A DNA stretch of 64,000 nt, taken from Bugulina stolonifera (lineage: Eukaryota; Bryozoa; Gymnolaemata; Cheilostomatida; Bugulidae). This document shows, piece by piece, positions 15,601-27,832 of this stretch. Below the pieces are notes generated by a model. It searched no databases, was not told the origin of the DNA, and worked only from the letters and a program-made list of their open reading frames with translations. Every line of letters begins with the position of its first letter. Position 1 is the stretch's first letter. The stretch is taken from positions 5,694,733-5,758,732 of the forward strand of contig OW285188.1 of the NCBI GenBank assembly GCA_935421135.1, written 5' to 3'. The translations under genes and the position numbers were made by a program.

Positions 15601-17038
15601 TGGCATACTTTAAATGGTAGACATATCCTATGTACCAGGATAGTATATTATGTATAAATGCATACAAAATAAGGTATATTTACAAGTTGGAGTTGTCTTC
15701 TACACATACAAGGCATTATCACAGTAGTACAACAGGAAGACATGTCTACTGTTGGCCTTAGGCCCATTACTTTATTTACAAGCGTCTAGTTATAACATTA
15801 GTGAGGGGAACACATGGCGTGATAAGAGGCTATCTGCAGCAGCTACTGGCTGCTGAGTTGAAGTCTATGAGGAGATGTGGAAAGGTGGATGTACTACCAC
15901 TGTATACAAAGTTTAATTAAATGCTATTATAATCTGTTCACCCTATAACAATATGGCACATTCATTACTATAATTGTATAACTTTTATATTAAATACAGT
16001 AATCAGAAATTGTATAATTTGAACCTATTAATACATGATTATATATAAATTTATGAGGGATAATTGCATTTCTTCCATTTACATGCTACTAGATGGCAGT
16101 TAGGAGTTGTTTACACTTTGTCATTATAGGCAGATACTGGAAGTGGTTCATAGTTCATACAGCATATGGCCAAGTCTCAAAAATAATAAAATAGCCTATT
16201 TAATGTGGGGTTGGCCATCTTTTTGTGGAAAGAGCCCCTTGTGACAGAGAATATCTCAAATGAAATAACTAATTTTAACTTAAACTCCACATACCGGTGC
16301 ACACATGTAGATGCAATGAATACTATCACACAAGTGTTGTGAGCATGTTATTAGATTTATCATGTGCGTAAGAAACTAAAAGTTAGAACCGTCAACAGTC
16401 TATGGCTGCCGAGACAATACAACATGTCTTCCATATTGGAAGCCCCGGCTACCTCTAGCACTAAACCCCGACGGAATATTGCCTGTATTCTTAATGCAAT
16501 GGAATAACTTGGTGAAATAGTGAAATTAAAATCTATAATTTAGATATAGGTGCATGTGTATATGTATATATATTACTCTGGATGATTACGCTGAGTCTTG
16601 ATTATTACAGGGTGTCTGGTACTTTGTGTTTGTGTACATATAAGATATATATTATTTTAATATATTATACAGTAATGCACTTATGTATATCATAAACATC
16701 AATATTGAATTGTGTGGGCAGCAGAACATCAATAATGGTTTTACAAACAGTGGTGCTAGATATTTATAGCTATATTGTGAACATTACACCTGTTATACAT
16801 GTATTATAATTATGTGTGTATGTTTTACCTGTATGTGTATGTACATTATAATACAATCATGTACTGCATTATCCCAGTATAATAATTATACAGTTATACA
16901 ATGAGGGTAATCCTACTACTACTACCACTACCACTACCACTACCACTACCACTACTACTACTACTACTGCTACTACTGCTACTACTACCACTACTACTAC
17001 TACTATTACCACCACTCCTACTACTACTGCTACTACTG

Positions 17039-17073
<35 letters not shown>

Positions 17074-17194
17074 ACTACTACTACTACTGCTACTGATAGT
17101 GCTACTACTGCTACTGCTACTGCTATTACTACTACTACTACTACCACTACTACTACTACTATTACCACCACTCCTACTACTACTACTACTACTG

Positions 17195-17229
<35 letters not shown>

Positions 17230-20200
17230 ACTACTACTACTGCTACTGATAGTGCTACTACTGCTACTGCTACTACTATTACTACTACTACTACTACTTT
17301 TATATATTTGAAGTAATGTGTTAAAATCAAAACTAAATTAAAATTGTAGTAGAATGCACTGTGGTCTAACACAGCATTATAATAGCCAGAGATTGTAGAT
17401 CGTTGGTGCTATCAACTAATAATAATTACCCAATCGGCTAATCCATACACAGAGTATATATCTACACACATACAGTAGATATATTATATATACACAGAGC
17501 ATATATCTACACACATACAGTAGATATATTATATACACGTAGAGCATATATCTACACACATACAGTACATATATTATATATAATACATAGAGTATATATC
17601 TACACACATACGGTACATACATTATATACACATAGAGGCGGCATAGTATGCTATCATCTTGGACTTGTAGGTTACCAACTATAACAGGGTATAAACGTCT
17701 ATCTTACACGGAATTATCAAACTGTCTCAGTGAAATCATGCTAATCATACTTCATACAATGTTTATATCATTCTGCAAGGGATTACATGTATATACTTGC
17801 ATAGGCTATAATATAAAATTATCCTGTGTACATACAAACACATGTAACTTCAAGAAGGGAATACACCAAAATTTAGTCTTTGATTCATAAAAGGCAGCCT
17901 TAGGCCTCACAGCTACAGCCTGAGGGTTGGAAGCTAAGGCTATAATATGATATAAGTGCACAGAGTAACGTTGAGGCACCACTATTACGTGTATATAGTT
18001 AGGAGGGAATGTATAATTATAGACAGAAGTAATTTAATTTATGTCTTGAGAAATCTATTGCACTATGCTTTCAAAATTACCACTAATGAATTATGCTTTT
18101 AGGGTATCCAAAACATGCCACTAAGTTACACGTTAACCCTGGTAACACACATGTAGGCCTGCACAGTGTGCATAGTGTAGCTACCATGTGTGTTATATAG
18201 CCCTAACCCAATGACTTGCTGAAAAATCCCTACTTCACCAAATATTACCTTTTTCTCTTGCAAGTGTAGGTCACATCGGTCTACCTTCATCATATTGCAT
18301 ATGACCAGTGGCCATCAATAGCCCACTATTAGGCCTACAGCATGCTGCATCTATTACAATGTAGAGTATATTATGGTACTGGAATACTAAAACAGTGTAT
18401 TTACTATAATAGGTATAATTCATACAAGTAAATATTGCATGTCAAACACAGGTCACTGGCATGAGGTGATTGTATTTAAATTTTATTCTTTATGTTTATA
18501 TTGTCATGCTGTCAGCCTGTATAACCAATATAATATACAGATAAGCACCTATTCCATTATACTATGTTAGAATTAGACCCCTGTGTTGCATACAGCGCCT
18601 TGTTGCATGTGCTATAATAGACCTACTACTCCATGAACAAATATGTAGTTAATACACACATACTTTAGTTGAAGAGCACCTAGCCACAATTATACATACA
18701 CATAATTATAATATTTACAATAGATAGAATAATAACAATAACTGCTTTACACGTACAGGTGGCTTATATTTACATTACATTACATTACAGAATTTGAAAA
18801 ATTGTTTGAAATATGCATACATCTTGTTTTATTTTAATTTTTTAATCGAATCTTTTTTAACATGTTTATTAGAATCATTATGAAATATGTTGTTGAGTTG
18901 ATATTACATAGCACTAGTTGTCCTAATACCGCTATAGTATTGAAAAAGTCAAACATGTGTGCAAGACCTACAACACCTGGATGCAGTTGCTGTTGCTAGT
19001 AGCAACTAATACACTTACATAGTTGTATGCTTTACTGCTATGTACATGCATGTACAATATAAATACATGTACATACAGTATAGCACAAATCAAAAGTATA
19101 GCAGGTTATTTTTATACTTCTTCCTGGTGTTATCACTTTCTGAGGACATTTCAACTCTCACTGTAATGACAACAGGAACTATGACAATCACTGATATATC
19201 CACAATCAGTGTGTGGGTAGAGTGGAAAAACCCAACTAATGATAGAGATGTCATAAAAAATATTGTCATCAACGATATGACTGGGTTATAGAAGCAGGTA
19301 TGCTGGTGTTATTTTAGGGTGATTCAGCGGCAAAGGGGTATGTTTGCTTTGGCTAGCCAGTACTATCTATTTGTATATTTAGTGACCATGATTATAGAAT
19401 AATATCAACATGTTACTGGGTAGGAAATACCTGGAATAACAGAACCCTCTAGGGGGCAGCTGGTCATATGAGGTTTAGAGATGTGATGTTTAGTTTGGCA
19501 GTTTCACCTATCATAGGAATGCTGGATATAACTGGTATTATTATATCACCATTACAATTATGGGCAGGAATAGCTTAGATTTTTACAGGTCTAGAAATGA
19601 CAATGACAATGACAGCTGACTGACCACACACTCCATCAGCTGGACCTCTTGGTGCTACGAAGGCAAGTCAAAAGACTAATCTCAAATCAAACTTTCTACA
19701 ATGCTCACATTAGTAGTGAGTACCAGGCTGGCTTATTTCACAAATGGACCCAGCAGGTGTAGTCATGCTCACAGTTTCCTCAGTAGAGTTTGGAGCCTGA
19801 TTCTATGCAATCAAAATACTGGAGATTTATGACCATTGAGATGAAAGCAACCGATCTCAAACCAGGCTTTTAGTGACTTTTTAAATGAGACTAACTTGGG
19901 GTTGCATTGCATCACTAGTGGTCTCAGTTTTTATGGAATTCTGGAATTCTTAGATAATGCTTCGGGGTGATAGATTTTTTATCCACCATGTTTTGACATA
20001 GTAATACATGTTAGCACGAACAGTTGTACGCCATATATTTGACCTCTTAAAGCCTCCCCCTCACTTGTTCTAAGAACCACATAATGAATAGATAGTCCGC
20101 TGCCGCCTGGTAGCGCTATTGATAATTGGTATTTGATATGGCAAGCTGCCGAATGCTAGTACAGAAGGCGAACCTTAAGATGGGAAATGGTTTACTACTG

Positions 20201-22311
20201 ATTCCTTATACAAATGGCATCTTGGAAATTGATTTTTTATACTATTATAGTCTTATTATTATTAGAGGGTTAAACAAAAAGAATACTAACTACTTCACGA
20301 TATTGATGTGGATGTAGGTGACTTGTGAAGCCGCTTTCTGGGTGGCTGGGGCCTGCCACTTGATATATACACGTACAATGTAGCACTACTAGTCAAATAG
20401 TCCGAGGAACTGTGTCACTGAGAAACCAAAATTGTGGGCATATAACCCATACACCCCAAGTATCTACAATATTACTCTGCAGGAATGCTGTCGATTACTA
20501 AAATAGAACTACAGTGCATATGAGTTAGGCTAGCAATGCTGATAATTGTATATACACGTAGTCCTACAAGTAGTTAATAGACTGTGCTACTGGTAAGCGT
20601 GTCGTCGAGTGGCCTTTAATTATCCGTATACCTGCTTCTCAACAGCCTCTAGAGTATTAAAGTTACTATATAGACTAGACATCACAAGAGCAGAGCTATA
20701 GCCTAGTACTAAGTAGCAATGCTCAAGTATACAATCATAATGTTCAGATACAGCTAGTGGTTCCTTCTTAGTTATATAGGAAAGGAGATGTACAGAAGGA
20801 GGTAGATGGCCAGTATAATAGTGACACTATTATAGTGTGTATTGTACACAAGGAATGATAGCATCGACTAACAGGCCCTCTCCTGTGAGCACTTGCTAGA
20901 ATGTTCAACAGAGTGGTTTAACTGGGGTTATCTCCTCTTAACACTGAAGTGAATACTTTTACTGATAGAAGTCTAGTGACAGCTACCTACAGTTACGACT
21001 GTATCACTAGACTAACACCTACAGTTACAACTGTACCACTAGACTAACACCCCCCTCAATAGGGGAGCAGGGTTCCAGTCCGGCACATTACTGACTATGG
21101 CTGCGTCTTTCACTCAAAGTTCAGCTCCTGCTGCTAATAGAAGACTGAGTGGTTTAATGACCAGCAATAGTGAAACAATAATTTGAAAGAAATTACAGTC
21201 TATGTATAGCCTGCACAACAACCTACATGTACATAATATTATTAATTAGTGCTGGCAATTAATCAAGTTAATTATAGAGTTGAAGGTGCAATTTAAAAAA
21301 AACAAAAAGACCAACAATTTTGGGCCAATTAAACTACTCTATGTTATGCATATATACTATGTAAATTTTTAATGTTACAACATTGCATTATGTACAATAC
21401 ATCGTTATTGTTATCTTTATTGTAACAAAGCAGGGAAACTCTCCTATCTCAATAAGATTGACCGGTCTATTATTTTTGTAATACTATACATAAGTGTATA
21501 ACTTTTACTACACTTTACTAAGCTGTTGGTAATATAGGGCTATGTAAACACTGAAGTTCAGTTACCGATACAGTGAGATTTGCTACGGATTAATTCACTG
21601 TCAACAAGATTAATCGGGATTAAATTTTTAATCGCTCTAATATTACTGCATCCAATTGCTAACTATGGGTTTGCCATTAGCACTATAATGACAATAGACA
21701 AGTGTGTAATATTGTACATACATGTACTTGTATATGTACTTGTACCTCTTGCAACATAATATCATTATTATGCCATGTATTTACTGCAATGCCTTTCAAA
21801 ACAATGCAATATACTTAATATTTGTGGAACTTTACAATTGCATAAACACAGTGCACTATGTTTTGGACTGTGTAGTGAGATAGAAGGTGTCCAACACAAC
21901 ACAGCTAAAATGATTTTCCAAAACAAACCTTTCTTTTCGAAAATTGCTATTGAGAACTGATTAAACTGTCTTGCTTTAGTATAATAATTGATTTACCAAT
22001 AAAATTATTTTTAATTTCATCCATTGTATCCTATTTTGCAGCCTGCAGGCACTCCAATAGTGCAGGCACGAACCACTACTGATATATAATAGTTAGCCTT
22101 TTTAGGTGTATAGCATACGCATATGTACATACATGTAGATACTCAACAAAAAGGAGAGAAAATTTATACTGTGAATAAATCTAGATAGATATATTATAAC
22201 AGTAGTTAACACTACTAATAAACAGTTTTACTTACGTTGTCCATCAAATTTCCTGATAATAGTTTCAATAAAAGTGTTTTGTGGGGCCACATGCCCCTTT
22301 TTAACAGGCAT
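642..22311 (-). CDS. erg (KCNH2/6/7-like): ERG-type voltage-gated potassium channel (KCNH2/6/7-like), 3' end off the window
   Basis: This is a plasma-membrane K+ channel subunit of the ether-a-go-go family, ERG branch. Minus-strand exons that join in phase are 22236-22311, 13367-13597, 12468-12602, 11995-12015, 10996-11295, 9983-10039, 7191-7396, 3367-3786, 2531-2755, 1298-1478 and 642-841, giving 684 codons. Domain order is PAS-cap ([14 protein letters not shown]), PAS domain ([17 protein letters not shown]), a variable basic and serine-rich linker, S1-S3 (the [14 protein letters not shown] lead-in, then [17 protein letters not shown]), S4 ([14 protein letters not shown]), S5, the pore with filter SVGFGN, S6, and the C-linker ([15 protein letters not shown]). 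SVGFGN in place of GYG, together with the PAS-cap, indicates ERG rather than EAG or ELK. The cyclic-nucleotide-binding-homology domain and C-terminus must lie left of base 1. The first intron is 8.6 kb. The gene is divergent from DPH1. Confidence 0.93.
1298..1478 (-). CDS. erg (KCNH2/6/7-like): ERG channel pore and S6 exon
   Basis: This 181-nt exon encodes the end of the turret, the pore helix ([19 protein letters not shown]), the outer mouth ([12 protein letters not shown]) and the start of S6 (ICSMLIG). The SVGFGN filter is the ERG signature. The exon at 642-841 continues with [20 protein letters not shown] and the C-linker, and ends at a GTACGT donor. The next exon is not in the first 641 bases. 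Confidence 0.94.
2531..2755 (-). CDS. erg (KCNH2/6/7-like): ERG channel exon encoding S4-S5
   Basis: This exon has 75 codons in phase 0. It carries the S4 voltage sensor with arginines at three-residue spacing ([14 protein letters not shown]), the S4-S5 linker ([13 protein letters not shown]) and S5 ([15 protein letters not shown]), and ends in the outer pore turret (GWLDMLSVQ). The turret differs from vertebrates, as expected for a distant ortholog. Confidence 0.93.
6929..7110. repeat. Minisatellite, about 22-bp unit
   Basis: About eight degenerate copies of a unit containing acatagtgatcactatgat lie in an ERG intron, some 80 bp from the splice donor of exon 7191-7396. Each unit contains the palindrome agtgatcact. 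Confidence 0.85.
10422..10497. repeat. Two-copy 38-bp tandem duplication
   Basis: A 38-bp segment starting gagtctagtgaacactctga is repeated immediately (10422 and 10460), differing at one base. It is intronic in the ERG gene. Confidence 0.85.
11995..12015 (-). CDS. erg (KCNH2/6/7-like): ERG channel 21-nt micro-exon
   Basis: A 21-nt exon lies between a ttgctag acceptor and a GTAAGT donor. It takes two bases to complete the codon carried over from the PAS exon, reads LPEVSQ, and leaves one base. Its length is a multiple of three, so skipping it would keep frame. It lies in the PAS-to-S1 linker, which varies in this family. The call rests on the splice consensus on both sides and the exact phase fit; transcript data would settle it. 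Confidence 0.65.
13367..13597 (-). CDS. erg (KCNH2/6/7-like): ERG channel exon 2 (PAS domain, first part)
   Basis: This 231-nt exon, in phase with its neighbours, encodes the core of the eag/PAS domain: [19 protein letters not shown], then [20 protein letters not shown], then the strand ending YRKNG. The exon at 12468-12602 completes the domain ([19 protein letters not shown]). The residues are strongly conserved with vertebrate ERG, so the domain looks functional. Confidence 0.93.
16915..17300. repeat. Trinucleotide microsatellite block (CTA/CTG), duplicated
   Basis: Nearly 390 bp consist of CTA, CTG, CCA and ATT triplets, including two runs of CTG. The block is two copies of a unit of about 155 bp: the landmark attaccaccactcc occurs at 17005 and 17161, and tactgatagt at 17091 and 17244. 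Long open frames on both strands (poly-Leu, poly-Val/Ala) are artefacts of the triplet repeat. It lies in ERG intron 1. Confidence 0.92.
17447..17638. repeat. 45-bp minisatellite, four copies
   Basis: The unit contains atatatctacacacatacag followed by an alternating TA run. Four copies are spaced about 45-48 bp apart and diverge slightly. It is intronic. Confidence 0.85.
21050..21160 (+). mobile_element. SINE-like fragment with B-box-like motif
   Basis: The stretch contains a pol III B-box-like motif (ggttccagtcc) followed by actcaaagttcagctcctgc, which resembles actcagagcccagctcctgt in the SINE at 36659-37087. I therefore read it as a truncated relative of that SINE. Just before it is a two-copy 31-bp repeat (about 20990-21047). 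The ends are not defined. Confidence 0.45.
22236..22311 (-). CDS. erg (KCNH2/6/7-like): ERG channel first coding exon (PAS-cap)
   Basis: This 76-nt exon holds the start codon (22309-22311) and 25 codons beginning [14 protein letters not shown], followed by a GTAAG donor. It is almost identical to the N-terminal cap of animal ERG channels, which in that family slows deactivation by contacting the gating ring. Its phase (one base left over) matches the exon at 13367-13597. It is too short to stand out as an open reading frame and was found from the motif. Confidence 0.92.
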
Positions 22312-24659
22312 TGTGGTTACCAATTATGCTAAGCCAAAAATAACTGTGAGACTAACAAATGGAGCTCACAACACCTGTGTATGATCCTGCATGTTTGCCC
22401 AAACGATTTGCATTATTATTTTATATGCGCAATACATAATATATAGGGTTTTGGCATTCACATTGCTTTATTCCTTCACAGAATCAATAACATAGAATAA
22501 TATTACGGCGCGATAAAAATAATTTTGTGTTATACTATTACTGCGGTGCCAGCACGTGTTACTGTGTTTTGTAAATTATCACATCTAAATTAAGTAACAA
22601 TAACAACTAAAAACAGTGTATTAGTTGTAATATATATCATTGATTACATTTGGTTGTAGAAATAAATATACATGCGCGTATGAATATATAAGCAGACACA
22701 CACGTGCAAAAAGCATTTTCACTGATCCAATCAATAAGAGGCCATGCCTTCAGACAACAAGCTCAACCAATAATACTGTGCGTGAGTATTGCTGCAGCAC
22801 TACTAAATATGGCCGCCTCCATTATCTTCCAAAGTCCCTAGATAATTCTATCAAGGAGTAAGATTCTTGATTCTATAAACTTTAAGAGTGTCATTGACTT
22901 CTAAGATTACTCTGCGTTGGCCACCAGAGTTGGATCCAAGTCGACTTGCAAATCAACAAGTCAAATCATTTCTAAGATTTTGGAGGCAAGTCACGTCAGT
23001 GCTGCTGCTGCCTCAAGTCAAGTCAGCCATCATGCAAGTCACAAGTCAAGTCGAAGTCGACTTGTCTACTTGCAAGTCGAAATTCAAGTCAAGTAGGAGA
23101 CAACTTTATAAAATTTACAATTTCCAAAACATCACTCTTCTTTTAGTAGACATTCCAATGCATGAAAAACCATGCCAAGGTGAAGGTGTAGCTTGGCATG
23201 TACAATGTATTTTGTTTTACAATATTATTTAATATAGGCTAATTGACTTGACTTGGCACTTGTCAAGTTGAATCTATGACTTGGACCCAGCTCTGTTGGC
23301 CACCAAGTAATACAATGTAACTATCTGAGATGCCATACCAGGCATCCTCTATGTGTGTTAATTCAAGCAATATAACCATATAAAGCTGGCAACCGGAGTT
23401 GTAAATTAATTATAACTATACCATGAGCAAACATTGATTACATTATCATTTTATATTTATTAATATAAATATTATTATTATTATAATATAGGCTAGGCAG
23501 TTCAAACCAAATTTTTAAAACAACCAAATCCAAATAAATTTCATGTGGTTAGATGGGGTTTGGAATGAGAAATTCAAATTTAGGTGTGGATTTTGGTTTT
23601 TAATTTTCTCTAAGCTCAACCGTAAAAAAGTTACAAACAAATTAAATCTGTAAAATTTAGCCAAAATTACCATTGAAATTTGTCCCAAATTTTAAATTTA
23701 GCAGTAGCCTATAAGCATTATGCAGTTACAGCAATATTGAGAAAACTATAGTTCCAAGCTATGTCGAACTATATATCTTTAGAATATGTACACTCTGCTT
23801 GACATGAATATATTATTTTATAGCAAAATAATGAAGAAATAAAGCTTTCAAATAGGTACCTGTATATATGTAGGCCTTTTCCCATTTTTCTTAACATTTC
23901 GTAACACCTATTTTCAATTAGTCAGTACAGCTAACACACAACTCAGGTTACATGGAGAACAGATTTTTTTTATTGAGACCAAGTCTTCCATTTTTGTTCT
24001 GCTGAGGTTCAACTCTCCATCCTCCGTATCTTCCACCTATCTCACCTCTCTCCTTGTCCACTACCTGCCTTACCAGTAAACACTATAGTCTACGGTATCT
24101 GCTCTGCAATATCTTTATTGAGAATGGTGGCTATTATGATGATGGAAGAAAAAGAATTGCTGTGCTGAGCTGGGATGTTAATACCATTTATTTAATTCAA
24201 TAATTGATGTAATATTTTAAAAGTTATTTTATAAAAAATATTAAATTCCTCTAGGCCTACATGTAATAATATGAGCTTTTTTCACCAACGCCGTCAATGA
24301 CATATTGTTGCGAGTATTGTGTTTACAAAGTGTTTGCTGTATTTACATTTGTCTGTAGATGGGTCTCAATGTAAGAGCATTCGACGACGTTTCTCAACTG
24401 CCTTCCATGGAGAAACTAGGCGTAGCCATATATTCTTTATCCAAAGCAATGATTTGCTTGTTGGGGTTTCAGACCACAATGTTGATTACCTTTCAGACTA
24501 TTTCCTAGTAGTCTCTTGATAGGATAGGGAGTATTAAAATGCATTCGGCATGCTAAAATTATAGCATAGAACAAATATAAAATATAGGTCAACTCAAAGT
24601 TTGTAGTTTGGAATGCTAATTGATGGTTTTAAAACTTTGTCACTGTAGAGTAGCTAATC
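22312..24659. promoter_or_regulatory. Shared upstream region of the divergent ERG and DPH1 genes
   Basis: About 2.3 kb separates two start codons on opposite strands, so the promoters and 5' UTRs of both genes should lie here or in upstream exons here. It contains the MITE-like element and an AT-rich stretch (23400-23720). I recognise no TATA box or factor site with confidence. Confidence 0.4.
22906..23312. mobile_element. MITE-like element with inverted ends, rich in CAAGTC
   Basis: The left end (ggccaccagagttggatcca, near 22920) matches the reverse complement of the right end (tggacccagctctgttggcc, near 23282) over about 25 bp with few mismatches. Between them lie many copies of caagtc and its complement. 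It sits between the divergent ERG and DPH1 start codons. Superfamily and target-site duplication were not determined. Confidence 0.55.
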
Positions 24660-27600
24660 ATGTCACTGAGACTGGTACAGACCGCTCATCAGATTCCAGC
24701 CGACATTCTAAACAACTGTGAACTAAATACAGATGTTGAACAACTCCCGGATAACTACAACTTTGAGATTCACAAGTCTGTCTGGAGGATCAAGAAGACA
24801 AGCGCTAAGAGAGTAGCACTGCAGTTCCCTGAAGGGCTTCTGCTATACGCCTGCACCATAGCTGATATCCTAGAGAAACATACGGGTATGTGTCATACTT
24901 GTATATTATGTATCTTCTCTACTCTCCCATGGTCAAAATACTGTTTCTGTTTCATTCTATGAGTATCAAATAGATAAAGGCTAATCTAATTTCGTAAGCT
25001 AAGGATTACGAGGAGCAATTACTGGTGTTTTTCTTCATCACTTTGTACTATATAGTTTGTCAGCGTATTTGGATAGTACTTCATAATGGCTGCATTTACT
25101 ATATATTTAGCTTCTGTACCCTGCAGAGGCAGAGATGTTGATAATGGGGGACGTGACCTATGGTGCATGCTGTATAGATGACCTGACTGCTAAGGCTATG
25201 CAGTGTGACCTCATGATACATTATGGACACAGCTGTTTGGTGCCCATAGACAAGACCGAAGGTATAAACATGCTCTACGTGTTTGTGGACATCAAGATAG
25301 ATACTACCCACTTTATCGATACAGTGCTATACAACTTTGGTAGTGGAGCTAGTCTGGTGCTAGTCAGTACTATACAGTTTGTGGCAGCACTACAAGCAGC
25401 TGCCAGGGCACTTAGAGACAGAGGATATGAGGTAATGACTGCCAGTTGGTCTTTAGATACTGAATATGGTTTAATAATATATAATTAATAGCTTTTAATA
25501 AATCAATGGGATTATATAATCATAAATTGCTATCATTAACACTGATCAATGTACTACTGTGCTAAATGTTTGCTTTAAATAGACCAATTTCAAATAGTCA
25601 GGCTGGTATATTCTCCTAGAAAGTGTGCCATACTGTAGATATGACCATTTTTACCCTTGTGTGTAAATCCAGCTACAATGTATATACAATATTTCATTAT
25701 TATTAGCCACACCTGTGATTTTACTAGCCATTGACTTCTCTACTCTATGTTAGGTGACCATACCTCAGGCTAAGCCTCTGTCTCCTGGCGAGATCTTAGG
25801 CTGCACATCTCCTGTCTTAGAGTCTACCACAGATGCTATTATATACCTTGGAGATGGGAGATTCCACCTCGAGTCCGTTATGATTCATAACCCAAGTATA
25901 CCAGCTTACAGGTAGGCGCCTTGTGTACAAGTTACTGGTTGTCTCCTCTCCATTTGGATTGATTAAAAATAGTTTATGTTATGTTATCAGTGGGAATTAC
26001 TACTGGTGTAACAGTGTAAAGCCTAATAATGTGTCCAGATCGTATTTCTTTTATTAAGAAGTTATCCCCTCTCATTCATTTATGGTGTGACAATCCTTTG
26101 TCCGTATTCTCAATTTTATAATTTCTACTTTGTTAAAATTTCTCTCCTAGTGAAGCTATACCCTAAAAGCAGATACATTTTGCTAGTTTTAACTTTTGCG
26201 AATTTCGAATTTCGGGAGTGACAAACTCGCAAATAATTTCCATCTCCATCGCTATTAATATCTGCTTTCAAACTGATTTAAATAATTTCTGATTTAAACA
26301 GACCATACATGCAGCTATATAGCTATATGATACATAGTTGAATATTTTACAAAGCAGCAAGTATTGGCTATACCATAATTGGTAAGTAGCATAGAGTAGG
26401 AGCTTAATCAGAGGATTTTTTAACAAGCTATGGTAATTACTTTACCTCACAGGTGGGCTTACTGCACTATATAGGAGTCAGCTGTAGTTTTGTACTGTAT
26501 GTAAGTGGGGTTTAAATCTGAGTAAATATAGAGCTTAGCTAAGCTTGGTTTTAATGCTGAAATATGCTTAAACATAAATTTTTGGGACTTAAACAAATTT
26601 CGCGATAGGCCAAACTGCTAAATATTTCTATAGCAAATTGCTCCAGGATTAGCAAACTCGCGAAACTTTCTTCCACGAAATATTTCTGCTTTTAGGGTAA
26701 TCATCTGTTTTCACTGAAACGGTCTATGGTGATGCTCAGATACATACTATAATATGGTAGGGGGGAATGGTCTAGTAGTATCTGTGTAGATATACAAGTG
26801 TAAGTTTAAATTGGTTGAAATTGCTGTTGTAATCTGTTCAACTAGTGAAATGTAGTTTATTATTGTCATACTTCTCTCAAGACTGCCTATATTCACATTA
26901 CGACATGTTAGCGACTTTTACCTCACATTTTCTGGTGGTCCTCGTCTTCTTTAGGTACAAAATCTATTATATTATATTATATTGTATTATATTATATTAT
27001 ATTATATTATTATATTGTTGTTTGTAACTGGGTTGGAGCTCCCAGTTTTATGTAGCTGTAGGATGAATGCATGTTATACAAAACTGTAATAATATACACT
27101 GTATATAAATTATACCATCAGTAGGTACATGTTATGAATGAATTTGTGTTAACTGGTAGTTGTTTTCTCTTGATTCCAAGTGAGATGTGGAGCAGATAAC
27201 TCCTGTCTTTTACTTTGATTTTTGTTTTAAATAACATCACACATGTATTATAGTGTATGATAGATACTGTATGTAATCTCATGAATGTAGACAGGTGTAT
27301 AGTGTATATTTAATTATTCTGCAGGTACAATCCATATGGCAAGGAGTTCACACAGGAACATTATGATATTAAACTGATGCATACAAACCGACAGGCAGCA
27401 ATAGAAAAGGCCTCTTCAGCCAAAACGTTCGGCTTAATCTTGGGTACTCTGGGAAGGCAGGGGTCTACTGCAGTATTTGACAATCTGCAGAAATCACTGA
27501 CTGATCACGGCTGCCGATACATCAAAGTACTTCTATCCGAGATATTTCCCAGTAAACTTGAACAGTTTGGAGAAGTTGATGCTTGGGTTCAAGTTGCCTG

Positions 27601-27832
27601 CCCACGGCTATCCATTGACTGGGGCACAGCATTCAATAAACCTATACTTACACCTTATGAGGCCTCAGTTGCACTGCAAAAGGCAGAGTGGCGACAGAGG
27701 TACCCCATGGATTTCTATGCATATGACAGTGCTGGCAACTGGACGGTGAATAATGAGAGCAATCGGCCAATCAGAGCTCCAAGGAATCGTTCATCTCGTA
27801 AACATGTAAAAATTAGTGTTGATTCAGGTTAA
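24660..27832 (+). CDS. DPH1: Diphthamide biosynthesis protein 1 (DPH1)
   Basis: DPH1 pairs with DPH2 as a radical-SAM-like Fe-S enzyme that transfers the 3-amino-3-carboxypropyl group of SAM to a histidine of elongation factor 2, the first step of diphthamide synthesis in the cytosol. Exons 24660-24885, 25127-25431, 25754-25911 and 27325-27832 join in phase to 398 codons plus TAA. Conserved stretches are [63 protein letters not shown] and [11 protein letters not shown]. The cysteines in GACC, GCTSP and ACP are the expected cluster ligands, and all are present. An in-frame TAG lies just upstream of the chosen ATG. The N-terminus is shorter than in human, which in this family is a variable segment. 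Confidence 0.96.
26966..27018. repeat. (ATTAT)n microsatellite
   Basis: About ten copies of a five-base unit, with one interruption, lie in the third DPH1 intron. Confidence 0.9.

Larger units (their letters stand above)
13598..22235 (-). other. ERG channel intron 1 (8.6 kb), no other gene seen
   Basis: This is the intron between the PAS-cap exon and the PAS exon. It is AT-rich and holds a trinucleotide repeat block (about 16915-17300), a 45-bp minisatellite (about 17447-17638), a 31-bp two-copy repeat (about 20990-21047) and a SINE-like fragment (about 21050-21160). Open frames within it show no family resemblance or splice support. Confidence 0.7.

Noticed and set aside
16869..17372. Long open frames on both strands (poly-Leu and poly-Val/Ala)
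   Set aside because: They are produced by the CTA/CTG triplet array, which is open in several frames; no splice or domain support.
22888..23232. 114-codon open frame near the ERG/DPH1 divergent region
   Set aside because: It is the read-through of the CAAGTC-rich MITE-like element (QVKS-type repetition).
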